The notes beneath the pieces are model-generated. The model did no database searches, was not told the origin of the DNA, and worked only from the letters and a program-made list of their open reading frames with translations. Shown piece by piece: positions 1 to 7,860 of a stretch of 64,000 bases of DNA (position 1 is the stretch's first letter; each line of letters starts with the position of its first letter). The stretch lies in the NCBI GenBank assembly GCA_020634565.1, contig JACKBN010000017.1:73773-137772 (forward strand), given 5' to 3'. Both the position numbers and the translations under genes were made by a program. Origin of the DNA: Ardenticatenaceae bacterium. GTDB lineage: Bacteria; Chloroflexota; Anaerolineae; Promineifilales; Promineifilaceae.

Positions 1-2289
1 CTGCTGGAAAAAGGGCTGTTTGTCGTCAATCTGGGCAACGGCTTCGTGCGCTACCACCATTTGTTCCGCACCTTGCTGCTCACACAGCTTTCTCGCGCCG
101 AGGCGGATGATTTGCACCAGCAGGCGGCCATCATTTACCAACAGCAGGGCGACGAGGAAGAGTCCATTTACCATTTGCTGGCGGCAGAAGCGTTTGAGAA
201 AGCGGCCGTTTTGCTCACCACCTTGGGTCGTCGTTTGGTGCGGGTGGGCCGATTAGACACATTGGCCGGTTGGATCGGCAGCTTGCCGCCCGACATTTTG
301 GCCCACTATCCACCGCTGCTGGCCTATCTGGGCGACATCGCCCGACTGCATTCCCGCTTTGACGAAGCGCTGGGCTGGTACCAACAGGCCGAGCAGCGCA
401 GCCGCACCCAGGGCGACCGGCGCAGCATTGGCCAGGCGCTGCGCGGGCAGGCACGCGTCTACCTGGACACGGTGAATCCCAGCAAAGGGGAAGAACTGCT
501 GCAAGAAGCCCTGCGCCTCTCCGACGGTGAAGAAGATCGGGAAAGCCAGACCCGCCTGCTGGAGCTACTGGCAGAAAATCTGCTGAACCAGGGGCGCATG
601 GCCGAAGCGGAAAATTACCAGCAGCAAGCCCGTTCGCTGCGCGACCAGGGGCCAGATTCAGCTGGGTTGCCGGTGCGCCTGCTGTTGCGCACGGGTCGTC
701 TGGCCGAAGCCCAGGAAATTTTGGAAGCGCAGGCCCGCAGCGAAGAAGAAGCCCCCGTTTTGCGCCCCCGTGCCCATCGGGAAACACAGCTGTTGCTGTC
801 GCTGATTTTGGCTTACCAGGGTGAGGCAGAGCGGGCGTTACAAACGGCCGTTGCTGGCACCAAACGCGGGCAGGCGCTCAATTCACAATTTATTACGGCC
901 GTTGGCTACTTCCGGCAAGGTCATGCCTGGCTGGTACACAAAAATGAGGCGGGCTACGAACAGGCACGGCAGCTATTCCTGCAGGGTGTGGAAATTAGCG
1001 AGCAGATTGATGTGTCGCGCCTGAAAATCGAAGCGTACTGGGGCTTGTGCCAGGCGTATGGCTTCCCTGGCAATCATGAAACGGCGCTCAATTACGCACG
1101 TGAGGGCATTGCCCTGGCCCGGCTGCACGGCGACGAATGGGTGGAAATGAGCATTCGCCTGACAATGGGCGCCACCTACACGCTGCTGGGCATGAACCAG
1201 GAGGCCAACGAATGGCTGGCCCAGGCCGTGACCGGATTCCACGATTGCAGCGACATTTTTGGCGAAACGGCCGCTCGCCTCTGGCGCTGTGTGCTGTGGC
1301 AAAAAATGAACGATGAAACCCGCCTCAAGCGCGATCTGGATGATTTGCTGCCGCTGATCAGCCGCCACCAGTACGAATGCTTGTTCCTCAAACACACGCT
1401 GCTGGGTCCACCCGACCCGCGCATTTTGGTGCCGCTGCTGCTCTTTGCCCGCGATCACAGCCAGCACGCCACCGTGGCCGAAGCCATTTTGGCTCAGTTG
1501 GGTCTGGCTCAATTGGAACTGCATCCCGGCTTTCAGCTGCGCTTGCAAACGCTCGGCCCATTCCGCATCTGGCAGGGCAGTGAAGAGCTGCCCAGCAGGG
1601 CCTGGCGGCGCAAAAAATCGCGTCAGCTGTTTCAGCTGCTGCTTACCCATCGCGGCACCTTGCTGCACCGGGACCAAATCGCCGAGATGCTGTGGCCCGA
1701 GCTGGAGCCTGACGGCGCGGTACGTGACTTCAAGATTGCGTTCAGCGCCATGTGCTCCGTGCTGGAACCAGACCGCAAGCGGAATGCACCTTCGGCGTTT
1801 GTGGTGCGAGATGGCAGCCGGTACGGGCTGCGGGAAGAGGCGGATATCTGGCTGGATGCGGCCGAATTTGAGCGGCTCATTGACAAGGGAGACCAGCTTT
1901 ACCAGAAGGATGGAGAGCAGGCGGTGGCACGGTATGAAACGGCCGTTTCCCTCTATGAAGGCGATTACTTACAAGCCTACCCGTACGAAACCTGGTCCCA
2001 CGAAGAGCGCGAACGGCTGCGCGCCCGCTATCTGCACGCCGCCGACCGGCTGGCCCAGTGGCAGGCAAATCAGCAAAATTGGGAAGCCGTCATCAGCCTC
2101 TGCCAGACCATCTTGCAGCAGGACGATTGCTGGGAAAATGCATACCGGCTGCTCATTCAGGCCCACATCGCTACCGGCAACCGGGTGCAAGCCCTGCGCA
2201 CCTTTCAGCGCTGCGAAACGGCCCTGCAGGCCGGGCTTGGTGTGCAGCCCGCTCCTGCCACCGTAGAACTTTACGAAACAATTCGATAA
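1..2289 (+). CDS. MalT-like TPR regulator with C-terminal SARP/BTAD domain (5' partial)
   Basis: The frame is open from base 1, so the N-terminus (expected to carry a STAND ATPase) lies outside the window. The first visible residues, ending in RYHHLFRTLLL, match the segment that follows the ATPase and winged helix in MalT-type LuxR regulators. Next come about 450 residues of helical TPR-like repeats. From about residue 513 counted from base 1 there is a SARP/BTAD domain: a winged-helix DNA-binding part (LQTLGPFRIW, then RRKKSRQLFQLLLTHRG and EMLWPE) followed by bacterial transcriptional-activator TPRs. Having the SARP domain at the C-terminus is the reverse order of the two SARP genes near 50-60 kb. 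It is probably an ATP-dependent, ligand-sensing activator; its targets are unknown. Confidence 0.85.
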   Translation: MLEKGLFVVNLGNGFVRYHHLFRTLLLTQLSRAEADDLHQQAAIIYQQQGDEEESIYHLLAAEAFEKAAVLLTTLGRRLVRVGRLDTLAGWIGSLPPDILAHYPPLLAYLGDIARLHSRFDEALGWYQQAEQRSRTQGDRRSIGQALRGQARVYLDTVNPSKGEELLQEALRLSDGEEDRESQTRLLELLAENLLNQGRMAEAENYQQQARSLRDQGPDSAGLPVRLLLRTGRLAEAQEILEAQARSEEEAPVLRPRAHRETQLLLSLILAYQGEAERALQTAVAGTKRGQALNSQFITAVGYFRQGHAWLVHKNEAGYEQARQLFLQGVEISEQIDVSRLKIEAYWGLCQAYGFPGNHETALNYAREGIALARLHGDEWVEMSIRLTMGATYTLLGMNQEANEWLAQAVTGFHDCSDIFGETAARLWRCVLWQKMNDETRLKRDLDDLLPLISRHQYECLFLKHTLLGPPDPRILVPLLLFARDHSQHATVAEAILAQLGLAQLELHPGFQLRLQTLGPFRIWQGSEELPSRAWRRKKSRQLFQLLLTHRGTLLHRDQIAEMLWPELEPDGAVRDFKIAFSAMCSVLEPDRKRNAPSAFVVRDGSRYGLREEADIWLDAAEFERLIDKGDQLYQKDGEQAVARYETAVSLYEGDYLQAYPYETWSHEERERLRARYLHAADRLAQWQANQQNWEAVISLCQTILQQDDCWENAYRLLIQAHIATGNRVQALRTFQRCETALQAGLGVQPAPATVELYETIR

Positions 2290-2305
2290 CTTGCCCCTCA
2301 ATAGA

Positions 2306-2311
2306 TATAAT
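2306..2311 (+). promoter_or_regulatory. -10 box of a candidate leaderless promoter
   Basis: A perfect TATAAT ends 7 bases before the ATG at 2319. No Shine-Dalgarno sequence precedes that ATG, and the -35 region is weak. Transcription would start at or within a base or two of the start codon. Confidence 0.45.
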
Positions 2312-2318
2312 CAGCCCT

Positions 2319-3296
2319 ATGAATGTGAATTATCCCGACAGAAAACCACTTGCCCATTTGCCCACCCCGCTGGAAAAACTGGAACGCCTCAGCAAACATC
2401 TGGGCGGCCCCGATATTTACATGAAGCGTGATGACCAAACGGGTTTGGCCACGGGGGGCAACAAAACACGCAAGCTGGAATTCCTCGTCGCCGATGCGCT
2501 GGCGCACGATTGCAACCATCTGATTACGACGGGCGCACCGCAAAGCAACCACTGCCGGCAAACGGCCGCTGCCGCTGCTCATTTTGGGTTGGGCTGTAGT
2601 TTGGTGCTGCGGGGCGAACCACAAAGTCAGATGCAAGGCAACCTGTTGCTGGACAAGCTGCTGGGTGCGCATCTGTACTGGACCGGCGATCGCAACCGGC
2701 AGGATGTGATGGCCGAAGTGGCCAACGAACAGCAGGTGATGGGCCACAAGCCATACCTCATCCCCTTGGGCGGCTCCAACGTAATGGGCGCCACCAGCTA
2801 CGTTTTAGCCATGCAGGAGTTGATGGCGCAGCTAGAAGCAGAAAACATCAACATTGATTTCATCGTCTTTGCCAGCAGCAGCGGTGGTACGCAAGCAGGC
2901 ATCGTGTTGGGCGCAGAGGTATATGGTTTTCGCGGGCACGTGCTGGGCATTAGCGTGGATCATCCCGCCGAAGATTTACAGATACAGGTGTCGGCCTTGG
3001 CCACCGCCACGGCCACGCATCTGGGCATCAGCAACGTCTCCATTGCCAACCGGGTAGAAGTGAATGACGATTACCTGGGTGAGGGGTACGCAATGGTGGG
3101 CGAGACAGAGCGGGAAGCAATTCAGATGGTAGCTCAGTTGGAGGGCATCTTGCTCGATCCCGTGTACACAGGACGAGCGATGGGCGGCCTAATCGATCTC
3201 ATTCGTTGGGGTGCGTTTACGCGTGGGCAAAGCGTGCTCTTTTGGCACACTGGCGGCGCAGCAGCCCTGCCCGCGTTTGTGGATAAGCTGCTCTAA
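2319..3296 (+). CDS. D-cysteine desulfhydrase / ACC deaminase family PLP enzyme
   Basis: A 325-residue fold-type II PLP enzyme, close to the family length of about 330. Known members cleave D-cysteine to pyruvate, H2S and ammonia, or deaminate 1-aminocyclopropane-1-carboxylate. The motif TGGNKTRKLE supplies the PLP-binding lysine (K49). QSNH in APQSNHCRQTAA is the substrate and carboxylate loop. A glycine-rich SSSGGTQAG segment fits the phosphate-binding loop. The frame is open upstream, but family alignment starts at MNVNYPDRKPLAHLPTPLE, so the ATG at 2319 was chosen. Desulfhydrase cannot be separated from deaminase here. It lies 29 bases after the regulator stop, with its own -10 box. Confidence 0.85.
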   Translation: MNVNYPDRKPLAHLPTPLEKLERLSKHLGGPDIYMKRDDQTGLATGGNKTRKLEFLVADALAHDCNHLITTGAPQSNHCRQTAAAAAHFGLGCSLVLRGEPQSQMQGNLLLDKLLGAHLYWTGDRNRQDVMAEVANEQQVMGHKPYLIPLGGSNVMGATSYVLAMQELMAQLEAENINIDFIVFASSSGGTQAGIVLGAEVYGFRGHVLGISVDHPAEDLQIQVSALATATATHLGISNVSIANRVEVNDDYLGEGYAMVGETEREAIQMVAQLEGILLDPVYTGRAMGGLIDLIRWGAFTRGQSVLFWHTGGAAALPAFVDKLL

Positions 3297-3320
3297 CTTT
3301 TCCACGCAGGGGTTTTTAAA

Positions 3321-4685
3321 TTGGAATCTAGCACAGCGAGCAGCCAAACCATTTTGGCGCTAGAAGCTCAACTGGATCAAGCCACCGATCAGCAAACCAA
3401 AATTGATCTTCTCCACGAACTCGCCTGGAACTTAATGCTGCAAGATTCCAAGAAAGGGCATCGTTTGGCCAAGCAAGCGTATGAATTGTCTTACAGCGGC
3501 GAGTTTGCAGAAACCCCATATTTGCCAGGAATAGCAGGCAGCCTGCGCAGCCTTATCGCGACAAACACGGATGCTGGCAGCTACGATCAGGCATTGACCT
3601 ATTCCCTACAGGCGCTTGATGTTCTGAACAAAATCCCAGACGAAGCAACAGAATTTAACTTCCTTAAAGTAGATGTTTTGGGAGCTGTCAGTTGGACATA
3701 CCGTTGTCTCGGTGAATACGCCATCTCTGCAGAATATGCCCTGAAAGGATTAAAAATTGCCCAACTAATAGGGGAGCGACGCTATGAGACAGGGGTGCTC
3801 AACATTCTCAGCGTGATTTATGCTGAATCTAACGATCTGCCAGCCGCCCGCGAAGTGGGCCAAAAGGTTGTGCAATATTGTCATGAAGCAGAGGATATAC
3901 GAGGAGAAAGCGTCGCGCTAAATAACTTGGCGTTGACCCAACTGGAGCTAGGTGACGGCCAGCAGGCTTTAGAGGTATGCGAAGAAAGCCTTAAGCTGGC
4001 TCGGGATCATGGCATTGAGAGCATGATTATCACGGCCTTAAGCACCATGGGCGAGATTTACCTGGGGCTAAATGATCTGGTTCATGCAGAAACATATCTG
4101 TTGCAATCCTTGAACCTGGCCCGGGAAACCATTGCCGGGGCCGATGAACTGCAATGCCTGATCCACCTGGGCAAAGTTTACCAGTCGCAGCAAAATGATG
4201 AGGCGGCGCTGGCTACTTTTCAGGAGGCGCTTTCGCTTAGTCAGGCAGCCAATGATCGTCGCAGCCAGTTTCAATGTCACGAGTTGTTATCGGGACTTTA
4301 TGAGCAACAGGGAGATTTGGGCAGCGCGCTACATCATTTTAAGCAGTACCATCTCATTAAAGAGCAGGTGTTTAACGAAACGGCCGATCACAAACTCCGC
4401 AATTTGCGCATCAGCCACGAGGTGGAAACGCTGAAGAATGAAAGTGACATTCACCGGCTCAAGAATATCGAGTTGCAGGCAGCCTTGGAGCAAGTGAAGC
4501 AGTTGTCCGGTCTGCTACCCATCTGTGCCAGCTGTAAAAAGATTCGGGATGATGCCGGGTATTGGCATGACGTAGCGGTGTACATTCGCGACCATTCCGA
4601 AGCGGAATTTAGCCACGGGATGTGTCCAGACTGTATGGGAAATTTATATGCAGAGCTGGAAGAAAGACGCAAAAATAAAAGGTGA
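3321..4685 (+). CDS. TPR protein with C-terminal CxxC/CPxC motif
   Basis: 454 residues starting with TTG at 3321, behind a weak purine-rich AGGGG. Residues 20-365 are tetratricopeptide-like repeats, including Ala-Leu-Ala tracts at positions typical of Tpr12/Tpr8. A predicted coiled coil near 355-395 leads into a C-terminal module: LLPICASCKKIRDD near residue 400 and GMCPDCMGNLY near 435. This cysteine pair is found at the end of many bacterial signalling proteins with PAS or response-regulator domains and probably binds a metal. No catalytic domain is visible, so it is probably a protein-interaction or sensory adaptor. The partner is unknown. Confidence 0.7.
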   Translation: MESSTASSQTILALEAQLDQATDQQTKIDLLHELAWNLMLQDSKKGHRLAKQAYELSYSGEFAETPYLPGIAGSLRSLIATNTDAGSYDQALTYSLQALDVLNKIPDEATEFNFLKVDVLGAVSWTYRCLGEYAISAEYALKGLKIAQLIGERRYETGVLNILSVIYAESNDLPAAREVGQKVVQYCHEAEDIRGESVALNNLALTQLELGDGQQALEVCEESLKLARDHGIESMIITALSTMGEIYLGLNDLVHAETYLLQSLNLARETIAGADELQCLIHLGKVYQSQQNDEAALATFQEALSLSQAANDRRSQFQCHELLSGLYEQQGDLGSALHHFKQYHLIKEQVFNETADHKLRNLRISHEVETLKNESDIHRLKNIELQAALEQVKQLSGLLPICASCKKIRDDAGYWHDVAVYIRDHSEAEFSHGMCPDCMGNLYAELEERRKNKR

Positions 4686-4761
4686 GGATAGCGTTCTGCC
4701 GGTGTACAGCGTACTGTTAGTCGCAAAGTCGTAGATTTACACTGCTTATCTTGTAGGTATT

Positions 4762-4789
4762 GGGATGGGTAACGGCCGTTTCCCATCCC
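4762..4789. repeat. Near-perfect palindrome centred on ACGGCCGT
   Basis: The arms GGGATGGG and CCCATCCC flank AACGGCCGTT with a single T on each side. The whole 28 bases form an inverted repeat with one T-T mismatch and essentially no loop. It lies between the TPR gene and the leader-RNA promoter and is followed by a pyrimidine-rich tract, so it could end transcription weakly. Confidence 0.6.
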
Positions 4790-4808
4790 CATCTTTCTCG
4801 TTTTCCCG

Positions 4809-4837
4809 TTGTCCGTTTTCGCCCCGAACTCTATAAT
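4809..4837 (+). promoter_or_regulatory. Promoter for the PPC-ECF leader RNA
   Basis: A TTGTCC -35 element (4809-4814), a 17-base spacer and a perfect TATAAT (4832-4837). Transcription is expected to start near 4844-4846, at the ATG of a short leader ORF. Confidence 0.6.
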
Positions 4838-4845
4838 TCCACACC

Positions 4846-5045
4846 ATGATCATCAACATGATTTTAACCAACCATTTCACCTGAGGCAGGCACGTAGGCG
4901 TCGGACGACGCCTAAAGCTGAACCACGTCGGCTGCCTCCGGTTACCATTGCCTTCCTGACCCCATTCTGGATGCCATTTGCGACCGCTGTCAGCTGATGT
5001 TGGCAGCGGTTTTTTGTTGCCTGCCTCCAAGCAGAAGGAGGCAGA
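4846..5045 (+). promoter_or_regulatory. Structured leader RNA (candidate attenuator or riboswitch)
   Basis: The 200-base leader begins with a 12-codon ORF (4846-4884; Met-Ile-Ile-Asn-Met-Ile-Leu-Thr-Asn-His-Phe-Thr) whose start coincides with the predicted transcription start. GAGGCAG (4883-4889) can pair with CTGCCTCC (4932-4939), enclosing a hairpin TAGGCGTC/GACGCCTA (4895-4914). An intrinsic terminator follows. Then a second CTGCCTCC (5021-5028) pairs with GGAGGCAG (5037-5044), which contains the Shine-Dalgarno sequence of the gene at 5046. Two CTGCCTCC copies and two GAGGCAG copies make mutually exclusive pairings possible, the usual logic of a switch acting on both transcription and translation. 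No known riboswitch consensus was recognised. Confidence 0.55.
4983..5015 (+). terminator. Intrinsic terminator inside the leader RNA
   Basis: CCGCTGTCAG pairs with TTGGCAGCGG through about ten base pairs including wobbles, followed by six Ts at 5010-5015. It sits upstream of the coding region, so it must be conditional for the operon to be expressed. Confidence 0.75.
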
Positions 5046-5453
5046 ATGGAAATCCATTCGCTACGATTACACCCCCATCAAGATCTAAAAGTTGAGCTGG
5101 ACAACTGGGCTACGGCGCACGCCGTGGAAGCCGCCTGCGTGCTGACCTGCGTTGGCAGCCTGCGGCGGGCGGTGCTGCGCTACGCCAACCAGCCGGAAGG
5201 CACCGAGCTGGACGGCAAGTTTGAGATTGTGGCCCTCACCGGCACGCTCTCGCGGCATGGCTCACATTACCACGTGGCGCTGTCGGATGAAAACGGCCGT
5301 ACCATTGGCGGTCATCTGCTGGAAGGGTGCCACATCTACACCACGGCGGAAATTGTCCTGGGCGTACTGCCCAACGTGCGCTTCTTGCGCCTGCCAGACG
5401 CGGCCACCGGCTATGACGAGCTGTACATCGCCACCGACAAAACCAATGAATAA
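5046..5453 (+). CDS. PPC/DUF296 domain protein
   Basis: 135 residues, a single PPC (plants and prokaryotes conserved, PD1-like) domain. Family marks are TCVGSLRRAVLRYA, SRHGSHYHVALSDENGRTIGGHLLEG with the histidines that bind metal in bacterial members, and IYTTAEIVLGVL. Bacterial homologues form trimers and are often called DNA-binding, though the evidence for that in bacteria is thin. The start is fixed by GGAGG six bases upstream, held inside a leader hairpin. As first gene of the operon leading into an ECF transporter it may act on the same cofactor or ligand. That link is inference. Confidence 0.85.
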   Translation: MEIHSLRLHPHQDLKVELDNWATAHAVEAACVLTCVGSLRRAVLRYANQPEGTELDGKFEIVALTGTLSRHGSHYHVALSDENGRTIGGHLLEGCHIYTTAEIVLGVLPNVRFLRLPDAATGYDELYIATDKTNE

Positions 5454-5463
5454 TCGCTAGTTC

Positions 5464-5524
5464 AGACCTTAAGGGTTTGAAAGCAGCTCACTTGATTAAT
5501 TCGGGTGTAAAACCCTTAGGGTCT
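5464..5524. repeat. Inverted repeat between the PPC and EcfS genes
   Basis: A 15-base arm AGACCTTAAGGGTTT (5464-5478) pairs with AAACCCTTAGGGTCT (5510-5524) with one wobble, across a 31-base loop. It could separate expression of the PPC gene from the transporter genes. No T tract follows, so it is not a classical terminator. Confidence 0.6.
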
Positions 5525-5557
5525 AGCCAACAAACTTTTCAAAAACTGGAGAAAAAG

Positions 5558-6157
5558 ATGAACATTAAAGACCGTTTACAACAAGATTTTTCCACGATGA
5601 CGCTGGTGCTCATCCCCGTAGCGATTGTGCTCAACATCGTCGTCGGGCAAATTGCCAGCACGCTCAGCTTGCCCATTTTCCTCGATTCCATCGGCACGAT
5701 GCTGATTGCCCTGCTGGCGGGGCCGTGGGTCGCGGCGCTCACTGGGCTGCTCACCAACCTGATCTGGGGACTGATTAGCGACCCGGTGGCGGCAGCGTTT
5801 GCCCCCGTGGCGATGGTGATTGGTCTGGTGGCCGGGCTGCTGGCCCGCGCCGGACTATTCCGCCAATGGTGGCAGGCACTCATCAGCGGCGCAATTATTG
5901 CCATTGCCCTGTCGTTTGTAGCCGTGCCGATTCGTGTGTACATGTTCGGCGGCGTCACCGGCAGCGGCGCCGACTTTGTCACCGCCTACCTGCTGGCCGT
6001 CGGGCGCGATCTGTTCAGCTCGGTGATTATCACCGTCATCACCTCAAATCTGCTAGATAAGGTGGTAACGGCCGTTCTCGCCTGGGCCATCGTCAAAGCA
6101 TTATCTAAACGGTTTGTGGCGCGGTTTCCTCGGGCAACGGCCGTTGTCGGCAATTAG
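5558..6157 (+). CDS. ECF transporter S component, substrate unknown
   Basis: 199 very hydrophobic residues with five or six predicted membrane helices. The segment FLDSIGTMLIALLAGPWVAALTG and the later PIRVYMFGGVTG resemble S components that carry vitamins or related small molecules. The protein would bind substrate and toggle in the membrane with the T and A subunits. ATG at 5558 was chosen because CTGGAG lies 7 bases upstream and the hydrophobic part begins soon after. The substrate cannot be told from sequence. The linked PPC and DsrE genes and the leader RNA may be clues. Confidence 0.8.
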   Translation: MNIKDRLQQDFSTMTLVLIPVAIVLNIVVGQIASTLSLPIFLDSIGTMLIALLAGPWVAALTGLLTNLIWGLISDPVAAAFAPVAMVIGLVAGLLARAGLFRQWWQALISGAIIAIALSFVAVPIRVYMFGGVTGSGADFVTAYLLAVGRDLFSSVIITVITSNLLDKVVTAVLAWAIVKALSKRFVARFPRATAVVGN

Positions 6158-6169
6158 CACCCAGCAGCG

Positions 6170-6949
6170 ATGACCCTTTATCTATCGACCAACGGGCCGC
6201 TGCACCGGCTGCACCGGCTGCACCCGCTCACCAAGCTGACCTGGCTGCTGGCAGTGCTGGCGGCTTCTCTGCTGGGGCCGAGCGTCTGGCTGCCGCTGGG
6301 GCTGTTTTTGCTCACGCTGCTGCTGGCGATGTGGGGTGGCGTGGGGCGCGTTTGGCTGAGGCGAAACGGCCGACTCCTGTTGCCCCTCATCGTCATGCTG
6401 TTTGTGATCCACGGCTTCTTCAACCCCAACGGGCAAACACCGCTGCTCATCGTCTGGCGACTGACGCTGACACTGGAGGGTGTGGCCTACGCCTTTTTGC
6501 TCAGCAGCCGCCTGGCAGCGATCGTCGGGGCGGCGCTGCTGTTGCTGCTCACCACCCACCCCGGCGATCTGCTGACGGCGCTCACCCAGCGCGGCCTACC
6601 CCCGGCGCTGGCCTACATCATCAGCAGCACGCTGTACATTTTGCCGCAGATGCAGAGTAAGGCGACGGCCATCATGCAGGCGCAGCAAGCACGCGGGCTG
6701 GAGACGGAAGGATCGCTGTGGCGGCGGGCGCGGGCGCTGCTGCCGCTGCTGGCTCCGCTGGTGCTCGGCGCGTTGGTCGATAGTGAAGAGCGGGCGATTG
6801 CCCTGGAGTCACGCGGTTTTCGCGTGCGCGGCCCCAAAAGCTCTCTAGTGGAACTGCCCGATTCCCCCAGCCAGCGCTGGCTGCGCACGGGGCTGCTCTT
6901 GGGCATCTTGTTGCTCATAGGATGGCGATTATGGCGCTTGTTCGCGTAA
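6170..6949 (+). CDS. ecfT: ECF transporter T component (EcfT)
   Basis: 259 residues, the usual size, with about five membrane helices in the first 190. Two coupling motifs that dock into the ATPases are visible: QAQQARGLETEG and the later IALESRGFRVRG, both of the Ala/Ser-Arg-Gly type. The last 28 bases overlap the following ATPase gene, which points to translational coupling. It joins the S component to the ATPase pair. Confidence 0.9.
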   Translation: MTLYLSTNGPLHRLHRLHPLTKLTWLLAVLAASLLGPSVWLPLGLFLLTLLLAMWGGVGRVWLRRNGRLLLPLIVMLFVIHGFFNPNGQTPLLIVWRLTLTLEGVAYAFLLSSRLAAIVGAALLLLLTTHPGDLLTALTQRGLPPALAYIISSTLYILPQMQSKATAIMQAQQARGLETEGSLWRRARALLPLLAPLVLGALVDSEERAIALESRGFRVRGPKSSLVELPDSPSQRWLRTGLLLGILLLIGWRLWRLFA

Positions 6950-7776
6950 CCGATCTCACTTACCGGTATCCGCAAACGGCCGTTCCTGCCCTGCAAAACA
7001 TCAGCTTCAGCGTGGAGCCAGGGGAGTTTGTGGCCGTCATCGGGGCCAACGACGCGGGCAAATCGACCCTTTGCTACACGCTAACTGGCTACGTGCCCCA
7101 CTTTTTTCACGGGCAGATGGACGGCAGCGTGCAGTTGGCGGGATTGGAAACAAGGGAACGGCCGTTAGCCGAACTGGTCACACAAGCTGGACTCGTCTTC
7201 CAAAACCCGGCCACGCAAATGTCCGGCGTACGCGACACGGTGCGCGGCGAAGTGGGCTTTGGCCTGGAAAATCTGGGCGTGTCCCGCGCCGAAATGCACG
7301 TGCGCATCGCCGAGGCGCTGGAAATTACCGGCACCACCGCGCTGGCGGAGCGTCATCCGCGCGAGCTTTCTGGTGGGCAGCAGCAGCGCGTCGCCCTGGC
7401 GGCAATGCTGGCGATGCGCCCGCAGCTGCTGGTGCTGGACGAGCCCACGGCGCAGTTGGACCCGGTGGGCAGTCGGGAGCTGTTCGCCGCGCTGCAACGG
7501 CTCAGCCGCACCGGGCTGACGCTGGTGCTGGTCACGCACAAGCTGGAATGGGCCGCCGCCTACGCCGACCGGCTGCTGCTGCTGCGTGAAGGCCGCCTGG
7601 TGCAGCAAGGCACGCCACAGGAACTGCTCACTCAGCCGCAGCTGGCCGAATGGGGCATCGCGCCGCTGCCGTTTACGGAAGCCGCCCGGCAGGCGCGAGA
7701 TGAGGGGTTGTGGGATGGGGAACGGCCGTTGCCCGTCACCCTGGCTGACGCCATTGCCGGTTTTTTAGAAATGTGA
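6922..7776 (+). CDS. ecfA: ECF transporter ATPase, first subunit
   Basis: 284-residue ABC ATPase. Walker A is GANDAGKST, the signature is LSGGQQQRVALAAMLAM, Walker B is LLVLDEPTAQLDP, and the H-loop is in VLVTHKLEW. The Q-loop FQNPATQMSG matches the energy-coupling-factor ATPases. All catalytic residues are present. An alternative ATG lies at 6931. It should pair with the second ATPase at 7861. Confidence 0.9.
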   Translation: MAIMALVRVTDLTYRYPQTAVPALQNISFSVEPGEFVAVIGANDAGKSTLCYTLTGYVPHFFHGQMDGSVQLAGLETRERPLAELVTQAGLVFQNPATQMSGVRDTVRGEVGFGLENLGVSRAEMHVRIAEALEITGTTALAERHPRELSGGQQQRVALAAMLAMRPQLLVLDEPTAQLDPVGSRELFAALQRLSRTGLTLVLVTHKLEWAAAYADRLLLLREGRLVQQGTPQELLTQPQLAEWGIAPLPFTEAARQARDEGLWDGERPLPVTLADAIAGFLEM

Positions 7777-7845
7777 GGAGATTGGAGACTGGAGATTAGA
7801 GATTTGGGAGCGGCCCAATCTCCAATCTCTAATCTCCAATCTCCT
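7777..7845. repeat. Low-complexity inverted repeat (GGAGATTGGAGA family)
   Basis: A purine-rich GGAGATTGGAGA tract pairs with its complement AATCTCCAATCTCC further on, forming a long imperfect hairpin. It fills the whole spacer between the two ATPase genes. It is one of several simple-repeat hairpins in this window that sit inside operons. Confidence 0.7.
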
Positions 7846-7860
7846 GTAAGAACACACACT

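Noticed and set aside
4809..4997. Histidine-rich leader frame (HHDHQHDF...) as a his-type attenuator peptide
   Set aside because: Its only start is a TTG that overlaps the -35 box of the predicted promoter, so the RNA would not contain it. The 12-codon ORF at 4846 is the better leader candidate.
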